A stretch of DNA of 64,000 nucleotides from Christensenella sp. UBA6345. Lineage in GTDB: Bacteria > Bacillota > Clostridia > Christensenellales > UBA1242. Made by a program: the position numbers and the translations under genes. This document shows, in pieces, positions 53,815-61,799 of this stretch (the first letter of the stretch is position 1; every line of letters starts with the position of its first letter). The DNA lies in NCBI GenBank assembly GCA_002437945.1, contig DJSB01000033.1, positions 1-64,000 on the forward strand. Reading direction: 5' to 3'. The notes beneath the pieces are model-generated. The model was given only the letters and a program-made list of their open reading frames with translations, did no database searches and was not told where the DNA came from.

Positions 53815-54840
53815 TTATTGTTTAAATCCACAATGTGGACAAAATGCACAATCAGAATCAATAGTCTTGCCACAAAACTTACATACTTTTTTATCACTTT
53901 GATTAAATACGTCTTGTGTGCCGATATTTGACTTATATTGTGTATTAGAGTTATCTACCGTAACACTAGTACCACGTCTTATTATTGGTGGTATATCGCC
54001 AAAATTTTCTTCTTCGACTTGTGTAACCATAGGATTAGAAACATCAACCTTATCTGGTACTATTTTTTCTGGCATATATTTTATACCAGATTTTTCAAAT
54101 TCAGACATTACCATATTACGTTCGGCCATAAATTCAGCAACACGTTTTTGTAATTTCCTACCAAGTTTAAAACTAGTAATTTCAACATTGGTAACTCTTA
54201 CACCATAAGACTCCAATTGATCGTTAACCGCTGGATTAAGTGCAGTATTAAGAGATTGTGGGTCTAGTAAAATATCTGCAAATTCCTTATCAATAGATTC
54301 AATTACATTATTAACTACATCTCCTACAAGGTTCATGGTCAACTGTAGACCTTGTTTGTTTTTAACAACATATCTATCAAAAAGTAAGTTTTTTAAAAGT
54401 ATTTCTGGGTCATATATTTGTATATCACAAAGGCCTTCGCTATACCCCTTAACTTTGCCAAATTGTGTAGATTTTTTCTTAAATTTCCCTGCCGAGCAAA
54501 ATTGTTGTTTTTCCATCACTGACTTATTAAGATAATAAATATCTGCTTTAAACTTTTTTGGATATTTACCATTCTTATTAGGTCTATCTAAATGCAAACG
54601 ACTAAATGATTTTGGTAATGTAGCGCCATTAATCTTGTGTTTACCACTAGGTAGTATGTCACATACTTTATCATTGCATACAAATGCTACAAAATGAGTA
54701 TCGTCTACAATAATATTTGCATTAACATTAACTACACGACTAGAACTAGGGAAAAGGTAAATAAAATGCCCTGCGAGTTCTTCTTCGCTACATTCAATAT
54801 TTTTATTAAATAATTTTTTTAACTTTGCTAATAAGCCCAT
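53815..54840 (-). CDS. SPFH-domain protein with C-terminal zinc ribbon (YdjI-like)
   Basis: The 341-residue protein has an SPFH/Band-7-like domain (about residues 60-235, including YGVRVTNVEITSFKLGRKLQ), a variable linker and a C-terminal zinc ribbon CKFCGKTIDSDCAFCPHCGF. No membrane span is evident, unlike classical flotillins. Bacillus YdjI, in a membrane-stress complex, has a similar plan. The start MGLLAKLKK is chosen over an ATG five codons upstream, though the GGTGA site is weak. Confidence 0.75.
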   Translation of the reverse strand: MGLLAKLKKLFNKNIECSEEELAGHFIYLFPSSSRVVNVNANIIVDDTHFVAFVCNDKVCDILPSGKHKINGATLPKSFSRLHLDRPNKNGKYPKKFKADIYYLNKSVMEKQQFCSAGKFKKKSTQFGKVKGYSEGLCDIQIYDPEILLKNLLFDRYVVKNKQGLQLTMNLVGDVVNNVIESIDKEFADILLDPQSLNTALNPAVNDQLESYGVRVTNVEITSFKLGRKLQKRVAEFMAERNMVMSEFEKSGIKYMPEKIVPDKVDVSNPMVTQVEEENFGDIPPIIRRGTSVTVDNSNTQYKSNIGTQDVFNQSDKKVCKFCGKTIDSDCAFCPHCGFKQ

Positions 54841-54866
54841 ATTATCACCATACAATACTTTATAGG

Positions 54867-54895
54867 ATTATAGCAAATAATAACAAATTTACAAA
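54867..54895 (-). promoter_or_regulatory. Promoter of the SPFH gene
   Basis: TTTGTA (54890-54895), a 17-base spacer and a perfect TATAAT (54867-54872) lie about 27 bases upstream of the start codon. Confidence 0.5.
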
Positions 54896-55001
54896 ATAAA
54901 TTATTAATAATATACAAACTATATAATAAAATTCACAATAATCGTACATTAAGATAATAATATTTCTAAATTAACCCGCATATATATTATTAATTAAAAT
55001 C

Positions 55002-55045
55002 AGCAAATGATTGGGACTACACTAGTCCCTAATCGCTAGTTTTTT
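55002..55045 (+). promoter_or_regulatory. Terminator-like attenuator abutting the ribosome site of the PRC-barrel gene
   Basis: GGGACTA/TAGTCCC (55013-55019 with 55023-55029, loop CAC) is extended by GATT/AATC and AGC/GCT, then six T (55040-55045). The SD GGGGG (55046-55050) starts at the next base, and ATG is at 55055. Early termination would remove the gene from the transcript. No antiterminator partner or ligand fold was recognised upstream. Confidence 0.5.
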
Positions 55046-55054
55046 GGGGGAAAT

Positions 55055-55762
55055 ATGTCTAAAGTTAGCAATATAATATCTAGTTATGTAGTAAGTGTAT
55101 ACAATGGTCAAATAGAAGGAATTGTAAGCAATATCCTATTTAATGATAAAAAGCAAGCAAAGTATCTAATAATAAGCCAAAATGATGAACAATTTTTGGC
55201 TTTAGAAACTAAAAAAATATATAAAACTGGCAATGGTGCAATTATAATAAAAAATAATGATGTGCTAGAATTAATGGAAAGTGTTGAGTACAGATTAAAA
55301 GAGTATTTTAGCCCTATTAATAGCATAGTTGTATCCATAGACGGCAACTATCTAGGTCACGTAAGTGATATAGAGTTGGACGATAAATATAACATACAAA
55401 ATTTTATCGTTGATGGACAATCTTATGCATTAAATAAAGCGGTAAATATAAGTGAATCAGTAATAATAATTAACACACTTAATAAGCCACAAAAATTGGC
55501 AAATTTCCGTAGTAAAAATAAGATAGTTATAAGTAGTGAAAAAATAAAAAATCAAACTGTAAATGTTATGGAAAATCAAACTATTTTACCTAACCGCACA
55601 ATTGTTAATTATAACTTTTTAATAGGAAGAAAAGTGTCAAAAGATATACTTAATTTTAATGGAGAAATAATAATTAAAGAGAATCAAATCGTTAATTCAA
55701 AAATACTAGATATTGCTAGAATTAATGGTAAAATTAGAGAACTAACTAAAGTAAGTATATAA
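55055..55762 (+). CDS. PRC-barrel-like protein
   Basis: The 235-residue soluble protein is built from short beta segments and resembles a pair of PRC-barrel-like domains: VVSVYNGQIEGIVSNILFND in the first half and IVVSIDGNYLGHVSDIELDD in the second. PRC barrels in Firmicutes (YlmC/YrrD types) are linked to RNA processing or sporulation, but no role is certain. The SD is GGGGG, directly behind a terminator-like hairpin, so expression may be attenuated. It diverges from the SPFH gene. Confidence 0.6.
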   Translation: MSKVSNIISSYVVSVYNGQIEGIVSNILFNDKKQAKYLIISQNDEQFLALETKKIYKTGNGAIIIKNNDVLELMESVEYRLKEYFSPINSIVVSIDGNYLGHVSDIELDDKYNIQNFIVDGQSYALNKAVNISESVIIINTLNKPQKLANFRSKNKIVISSEKIKNQTVNVMENQTILPNRTIVNYNFLIGRKVSKDILNFNGEIIIKENQIVNSKILDIARINGKIRELTKVSI

Positions 55763-55787
55763 TACAAAATAATTATTTAATATAAAC

Positions 55788-55817
55788 AAAAAACCGCTTT
55801 ATTAAGCGGTTTTTTAT
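55788..55817. terminator. Bidirectional terminator
   Basis: AAACCGCTT/AAGCGGTTT with a 4-base loop, A-run on the left and T-run on the right, serves the PRC-barrel gene and the converging coiled-coil gene. Confidence 0.9.
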
Positions 55818-55887
55818 ATAATCAAATTGAAATAAAATACAGAGAAATATAGTAATTATTATCCTAGTAAAGATGTATAACTATACA

Positions 55888-57990
55888 TTATTGATTATCT
55901 GTCTTTTTTCTTAATTTTGGACCTACAAGTTTAGTTTCAGTCTTAATTGCTGACTCGTCTTTTTGCATCTTATTAACAGCGTTAAGTAATGAGTCTAATG
56001 ATGCCTTACTTCTTGGTGCTCTTACTGTTGATGCCGAAACTGGTGCTTGTTTTTTAGGTATCTCTAATTTAAGTTTTTCAATCTTACTATTCATATCATT
56101 GTTAGGTTTTTTGATACTTTGTAAAACTGGTTTTTCAACAGTTGTAGACTTTGCTGTTTCTGCCTTTGGAGTCTCTTGTGCAGGTTTAGCAGGTTCGGTA
56201 GGAGTTTCTGGTGCACTAGGAGCAACATTTTTACTTGCTTCTATAGCTTTTTTAGCATCTTCTTCTGCTTTTTGTTTAGCCAATTCGGCTTGTTTGGTCT
56301 TTTCAATCAACTCTTCATTAACACGTTTAGTATCAGCAATTTCTCTATTGGCATTATTTAAACTTTGTTGTAGTAAGTTAATCTTGTCTTCATATAAAGA
56401 CTTATTCTCTTCAGCCAACTTAACTCTTTCTTCTAAATCAGCAATTTGCTTAACAACATCGTCCGAAATTTCTATCTCTCTACCTTCATACTCTTTAACT
56501 TCTTTTTTGCTTAAGAAACTCTTTTTAAACTCTGGAGAAGTTAAGTAAGTCTTTAAGTCTTTAAGTGCTTTAATTTCTGCGACTTTAACATTGTATTCTT
56601 CAGTACGAGTAGCAAGTTCATTGGTTACCTTGTTAAGTTCGTCAGTAGTAGAAGTAACATTAGATTTTAATTCACTAATTGTTTCTTCAAGATTATTTTT
56701 ATCTTCATTAATTTGGTCAATATATGGTTTAGATTGGTCTTGAACAGTTTTACTAATCTGTCCATAAATCTTATTAGCATAATTCTTACACTCTGCTTTC
56801 ATTGCTTCTTCGGTTGTTGCTTTACGTTTTGCTATTTCAGCATTAAGTGTTTGAACTTCAGCATTCATTTCATCTTGTTGTTTTTGGAAACGAGTAGATG
56901 CCAATTCATAGTCTTTTTCTAATTGTTGAAGTTTAGTTTGTTCTTCATTAAGACGTTTCTTCATATAGTTGGCTTCAATCTTAACTGTTGTCTGGTTAAT
57001 CTGGTCAGTCAACTGTGCTATTGATTCTCTACTTGCTTGTGCTTTACGTTCGAAGTCTTTTGTAACTTCATCGAAATTCTTTTGATAGTTAAACATCTCG
57101 GTTTCTTTAGATTGAACTTTAGATGCCAAGTCACGTTTAACGTTAATATATTTTTCACATTCTTTCATAGCACGTTCAAGAAGCAACGAGTTGTCTACGC
57201 CTAAATCGTCAAAATCATAATATTCGAATTGACTAGCATTAAGTTCGGCTTCTTCACGTTCACGTTTCTCTTCTATAGCACGTTTTTCAAGATAGTCTTG
57301 TAGTACAGGAATACCTTCTTTTATCTCCTTTTTAGTAAACAATACTTCATAGTCGATGAATGCCGGCATAGTAGTACAAGCCTTGTTGATATTACGTTCA
57401 AATTCATGGAAAGTATAGTACAAGTCAGCATTGATTGATGTATGTCTTGCACGTAAGAATGTTACAAACAAATAACCTAAAGCAAGTACTAGTAATGGTA
57501 ATAACAATACTTCAAATAAGAAAGTATTGAATCTTACTGCTTCATCAACAGCCATTCTTGCCATACCCAATAAGAATGCTAATACAGAAATAACAATAGT
57601 GAATATACCAACAGTAGTAGCAACGTTGCCATAAGCACTTGCTTTACAAGGTTGGTCTACACAGACAGTAGTATTCATATATTCGCTAGGAACTTTATCT
57701 CTGTTAAGCATATATTCTTGCCAACAATAACGTAATGCTTTTGGAACATTTTTCATACGAGTATTAAGTTCGACAATGTTCTCATCATTAACATATGGAT
57801 TCTTGGCAAAATACTTGTTAAGTTTGGATACATTACGAAGCAATTTAACTTCATAGGTATAGTTGGTACGGATTAAAGATATAACCATAACCAAAACTAA
57901 TAAACCAACTGCCCCATAGACAATGTAGTCAAAAGTAACATAATTACTTAATTCCTTAAAAAATGATGTAATAGATTTAAAAACGTTCAT
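55888..57990 (-). CDS. Membrane protein with long coiled coil and Pro/Ala-rich tail
   Basis: The 700-residue protein has three membrane spans (about residues 22-42, 128-150 and 158-180). A long coiled coil follows from about 285 to 590 (KQQDEMNAEVQTLNAEIAKR and similar heptads). Then comes a Pro/Ala/Glu-rich linker (PETPTEPAKPAQETPKAETA) and a basic end. The layout resembles divisome or envelope scaffolds that reach into the cytoplasm, but no family is recognised. The start MNVFKS follows GGAG by 7 bases; a longer frame is rejected. It is monocistronic. Confidence 0.7.
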   Translation of the reverse strand: MNVFKSITSFFKELSNYVTFDYIVYGAVGLLVLVMVISLIRTNYTYEVKLLRNVSKLNKYFAKNPYVNDENIVELNTRMKNVPKALRYCWQEYMLNRDKVPSEYMNTTVCVDQPCKASAYGNVATTVGIFTIVISVLAFLLGMARMAVDEAVRFNTFLFEVLLLPLLVLALGYLFVTFLRARHTSINADLYYTFHEFERNINKACTTMPAFIDYEVLFTKKEIKEGIPVLQDYLEKRAIEEKREREEAELNASQFEYYDFDDLGVDNSLLLERAMKECEKYINVKRDLASKVQSKETEMFNYQKNFDEVTKDFERKAQASRESIAQLTDQINQTTVKIEANYMKKRLNEEQTKLQQLEKDYELASTRFQKQQDEMNAEVQTLNAEIAKRKATTEEAMKAECKNYANKIYGQISKTVQDQSKPYIDQINEDKNNLEETISELKSNVTSTTDELNKVTNELATRTEEYNVKVAEIKALKDLKTYLTSPEFKKSFLSKKEVKEYEGREIEISDDVVKQIADLEERVKLAEENKSLYEDKINLLQQSLNNANREIADTKRVNEELIEKTKQAELAKQKAEEDAKKAIEASKNVAPSAPETPTEPAKPAQETPKAETAKSTTVEKPVLQSIKKPNNDMNSKIEKLKLEIPKKQAPVSASTVRAPRSKASLDSLLNAVNKMQKDESAIKTETKLVGPKLRKKTDNQ

Positions 57991-58026
57991 ACCATTTCTC
58001 CAGTTTAATTTATTACTTATACACGT

Positions 58027-58032
58027 AGTATA
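58027..58032 (-). promoter_or_regulatory. Extended -10 box of the coiled-coil gene
   Basis: TGGTATACT on the minus strand is an extended -10 about 37 bases upstream of the start; no clear -35. The rest of 58039-58246 is AT-rich and shows nothing. Confidence 0.35.
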
Positions 58033-58246
58033 CCACACCGAGATTATATTTACTAATAAATAAACTAACTTTTTTAAACGAATTTAAAAAAATATTTATT
58101 TATAAATATATATAAAAGCGTCATTTTTTAACCGATAAAATTAAAAATATTCCGTTAATTAAGTACCAAATTGTAGATTTTTGATTACAAACAATCCAAT
58201 CACTCACACTTTTAAACAATAATGATTAATTTTATTAAATATGATT

Positions 58247-58281
58247 AAAAAACAAAGATAAGCAACTAACGACTTATCTTT
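58247..58281 (-). terminator. Terminator of the addBA operon
   Basis: AAAGATAAG/CTTATCTTT (58273-58281 with 58254-58262) with a 10-base loop and, on the minus strand, six T. Confidence 0.85.
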
Positions 58282-58331
58282 ATTTTGTGAAAATAAACAG
58301 AAATTATTTTTAATCGACAATTAAAATTATC

Positions 58332-61300
58332 TTACACAATTTCAATAAAAGAATTACTTTCAAACAAATATAGTTTTGTAGAAACGACCTTGACTTTTAA
58401 ACCACTAGAAACGGCTTGCTTGTACACTTCTAGTTGAAGGCTATAGGCATTAATTAATTTGGCTACATCTTTAGTACGATTGGTCTTAAAATCTATAAGT
58501 ATGGCTTCATTACCATTAATCAATATTAAATCCACTACACCTTGGATTAATACATCTTGTGGATTATCACTTTCTTCTACAATATCGCTATATCTAGTCT
58601 TATATAAAAATTGTTGTTCTTTAAGTATTCTTGTACTATCAGATATTAACTTACTTACATTTTGTTTTGCTCGATAAATTTTTTCTACATCTATATACTT
58701 CATTGTTTCATCATCAATATCTGATACAGCATGCAAACGAGAAATTATATCATTAATTTGTTGGATATTTTCATTATAGTTAAGTGACTGCATTATCTTG
58801 TGATAAGCATTACCAATTTTTAATGACAAATTATCTTTTTCATTAAAAGTAACTTTTAAATTAAGTTCACTATCGTAAGTATAATCATCTTCCTTCATCA
58901 AACCCGTAACACTGGTTTTTGTTGCAAGTTTATCTTCTACTTTAGGTACAACTCTTTTAAAATTATCACTCAACTTATTTACTACCGACTTATCTTCTCC
59001 ATTAATAATAACATCATTATGTACTACAGTAATCGTATCAGCAATATCAGCAATATTGGTAATATTTACTTTCGCAACACTATCTTTATTGATATTAACA
59101 TCAAATACGGCAAGTCGATTGTTAAGTCCATTAAACGCATTAGAATCAAAGCCTTTAAAAATTAAATCAAGGAAACACTTGGATTCAATAACCGGCTGTG
59201 AACATAATCTGGAGATATTATCAAAATTATAACAGCCTGTCATATATAACATATTCTTTGCTCTAGTTAATGAAACATAAAGCAGACGAATTTGCTCTTC
59301 TTGTTCTTGGTGTATCTTAAACATAACATTGGCTTGTTTCTGTAAACTTAAATGTTCGGTATGAGTGTCACTATCTCTATAATGTATACCTAATCCATAT
59401 TCATTGGTTAAAACTACATTATCTCTAGCAGAATTAGTATTAAACGATTTACCTAAATTACTTAATATTACACACGGATATTCAAGCCCTTTGGATTTAT
59501 GCATAGTCAATATCTTTACCGCATTTTCCCCTGATTCTACATTGATTAAGAAATCGTCTTTATTGGATACCGAATCAAGAAATTCTAGACACTTTGAAAC
59601 ATTATATTTAAATCCGTCATTATTAAGTAAATGCAAAAATAAGTCTATATTTTCCACTCTTTCTTGTCCATTAGGAAGACTTAAATAATAATCAAATAAT
59701 TGATATTTTATAACCATATCAAGAATAGTCTGATAAATGCTATTAAATTTCAAATTATATCTTAACTCGTTAAGAAATGCATTATATTCTTTTAATTTGG
59801 CAACAACTATACTGTTTTTGCCAGAAACTATATATTCGTTAATACAATCATAAAATGAATAACAACTGGTTTCGGTACGTATTATGCTTAATTGTTCATA
59901 TGTTAAATTGATAATAGGACTAGTCAATACATTGCATATATCAACATCAGAATCACTATTACCTAGAAGTTTAATTACACTATACAATAGATTAATTTCT
60001 ATAGTATTAAACAACTGTTGTTTAATAGTAGTACTTACAGGAATATTATGGTCTTTTAATACTTTATATAATGTAGTTAAATAACCTTTAGCATCTCTAA
60101 CCAAAATAGCAATATCTTTATAATCTAGTTGTCGAGTTACTTTATTATATCCATCATAATAATCTGTACCATACACATCTTTTATAATACCCGCTGCAAC
60201 CACCGCTTCGGCTCTGTCTTTTTCTAATTCTTGCGATTGATCTTCGTTATCTTCATTATCATTAGGGGTAGTATTATTAGATGTGGTATTTTTTTTCTTA
60301 TTAACATTAATAAGTCTCAATTCAACTTTCCCGCTATTATTACTACCGCATACAAGTCTTGCATCTTTTTCATAATCTATACCTACAGTATCATTGGTGA
60401 TAGTCTTATCAAAACACATATTAACAAAATCTACTATGGCTTTTCCGCATCTATAATTAGTGTTAAGAAGAATTAAGTTATTACTTTTCTGTGATAAATA
60501 TTTATTGTATTTAGACAAGAATATTTCTGGCATACACTGCCTAAAAGCATAAATACTTTGTTTAACATCACCTATCATATTAAGGTTATCGCCACTACTT
60601 AATCTTAATAATATATCTTCCTGTATTTGGTTAATATCTTGATATTCATCTACAAATATGTATTTATAATGTTCACGAAGTTCGGATTGAATAACAGGAT
60701 TATCCAAGATTAAGTAAGCATATTTTTGTAAATCAGCGAAGTCCAATTTACCAACATCTAATTTAAGTTGTTTAAACTCATCACTTACTTTTAAAGCAAC
60801 TTCCATAAGTTTTTCATAGAACTGTTTAAGTCCAGCAGTATGTGTTTTAAAACTTTCACTAGTTACACTAGAATATTTTTTCTTGAAATTAGTATTTATC
60901 GTTGTCTTAAACACATTAACAATTTTGCCTATGCTATCATATGCGTCTAGGTCTTCAATTTCTTTAGGCTCAGATCGTCTTGGATATTTAATATTCTCGA
61001 GTTGTAAGTTAAATTCAACAACACTTCTAGTATCTACAAGTGGACTAATTTGGGCAATAAAAGCATCTATAAAGTCATTGATTTTTTCACTAACAACAAT
61101 CTTTTTATAACCCGCCAATTTATTAACAATGTCTACAACATATTTATGATAATAGTCAATAATATATTTTGCACATATATTAGTATATATATCATCATTA
61201 AGACAATCTTTAAGACAAAAATTAATATATTGTTTTGGGTCGCTTTTTTCAGTAAGATAATAGTAAATTTTTGTAATAATATCTTTTAACTTTTGACTAT

Positions 61301-61799
61301 TACGTTTATCGTTAACACTTTCATAAAGATTATAAAAACTCATATCTCCACTAACAATATATTGTTCTATAACTTTATCTAAAGCAAGGTTAAACAAATT
61401 GGCACTTTCTTCTTGATTAAGAATAGAAAAACTTGGTTCAACATTCACTTCATAAAAATATTTTGATACTAGTCTTTTGCACACCGAGTGAAGTGTACCA
61501 ATATCTGCAGTAGCAATACCAAATAGTTGTTCGTAATAATAATCAAGTTCGCTAGAACTATAATTTCTTTCTTTTATCTTTTCTTGAAGTTTTAGATACA
61601 ATTTTTGTTTCATTTCACTTGCTGCGGCTTCAGTATAAGTTACCACTAGCAAATTGTCTACTGGTACTTTTTTATCAAGTATTAAGTATGTTAACTTCTC
61701 AATCATCGTAGTTGTTTTTCCACTACCCGCTGATGCAGATACAAGCACATCATGGTTAAGTGCATCTACGAAAGATTGTTGTTCTTTAGATAGATCCAT
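58332..61799 (-). CDS. addA: ATP-dependent helicase/nuclease AddA
   Basis: The 1155-residue UvrD-type helicase with a C-terminal RecB nuclease domain forms the AddAB complex, which resects double-strand breaks for RecA. Visible are Walker A SASAGSGKTTT (residues 21-31), Walker B FVDEYQDINQIQ, motif MIGDVKQSIYAFRQ, a late helicase motif VKILTMHKSKGLEYP and the nuclease core ILIDFKTNR. The central NNTTPNDNEDNED stretch is an acidic low-complexity insertion. The start lies inside the addB end (14-base overlap), so translation is coupled. Length is a little short of the usual 1200-1240. Confidence 0.95.
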   Translation of the reverse strand: MDLSKEQQSFVDALNHDVLVSASAGSGKTTTMIEKLTYLILDKKVPVDNLLVVTYTEAAASEMKQKLYLKLQEKIKERNYSSSELDYYYEQLFGIATADIGTLHSVCKRLVSKYFYEVNVEPSFSILNQEESANLFNLALDKVIEQYIVSGDMSFYNLYESVNDKRNSQKLKDIITKIYYYLTEKSDPKQYINFCLKDCLNDDIYTNICAKYIIDYYHKYVVDIVNKLAGYKKIVVSEKINDFIDAFIAQISPLVDTRSVVEFNLQLENIKYPRRSEPKEIEDLDAYDSIGKIVNVFKTTINTNFKKKYSSVTSESFKTHTAGLKQFYEKLMEVALKVSDEFKQLKLDVGKLDFADLQKYAYLILDNPVIQSELREHYKYIFVDEYQDINQIQEDILLRLSSGDNLNMIGDVKQSIYAFRQCMPEIFLSKYNKYLSQKSNNLILLNTNYRCGKAIVDFVNMCFDKTITNDTVGIDYEKDARLVCGSNNSGKVELRLINVNKKKNTTSNNTTPNDNEDNEDQSQELEKDRAEAVVAAGIIKDVYGTDYYDGYNKVTRQLDYKDIAILVRDAKGYLTTLYKVLKDHNIPVSTTIKQQLFNTIEINLLYSVIKLLGNSDSDVDICNVLTSPIINLTYEQLSIIRTETSCYSFYDCINEYIVSGKNSIVVAKLKEYNAFLNELRYNLKFNSIYQTILDMVIKYQLFDYYLSLPNGQERVENIDLFLHLLNNDGFKYNVSKCLEFLDSVSNKDDFLINVESGENAVKILTMHKSKGLEYPCVILSNLGKSFNTNSARDNVVLTNEYGLGIHYRDSDTHTEHLSLQKQANVMFKIHQEQEEQIRLLYVSLTRAKNMLYMTGCYNFDNISRLCSQPVIESKCFLDLIFKGFDSNAFNGLNNRLAVFDVNINKDSVAKVNITNIADIADTITVVHNDVIINGEDKSVVNKLSDNFKRVVPKVEDKLATKTSVTGLMKEDDYTYDSELNLKVTFNEKDNLSLKIGNAYHKIMQSLNYNENIQQINDIISRLHAVSDIDDETMKYIDVEKIYRAKQNVSKLISDSTRILKEQQFLYKTRYSDIVEESDNPQDVLIQGVVDLILINGNEAILIDFKTNRTKDVAKLINAYSLQLEVYKQAVSSGLKVKVVSTKLYLFESNSFIEIV

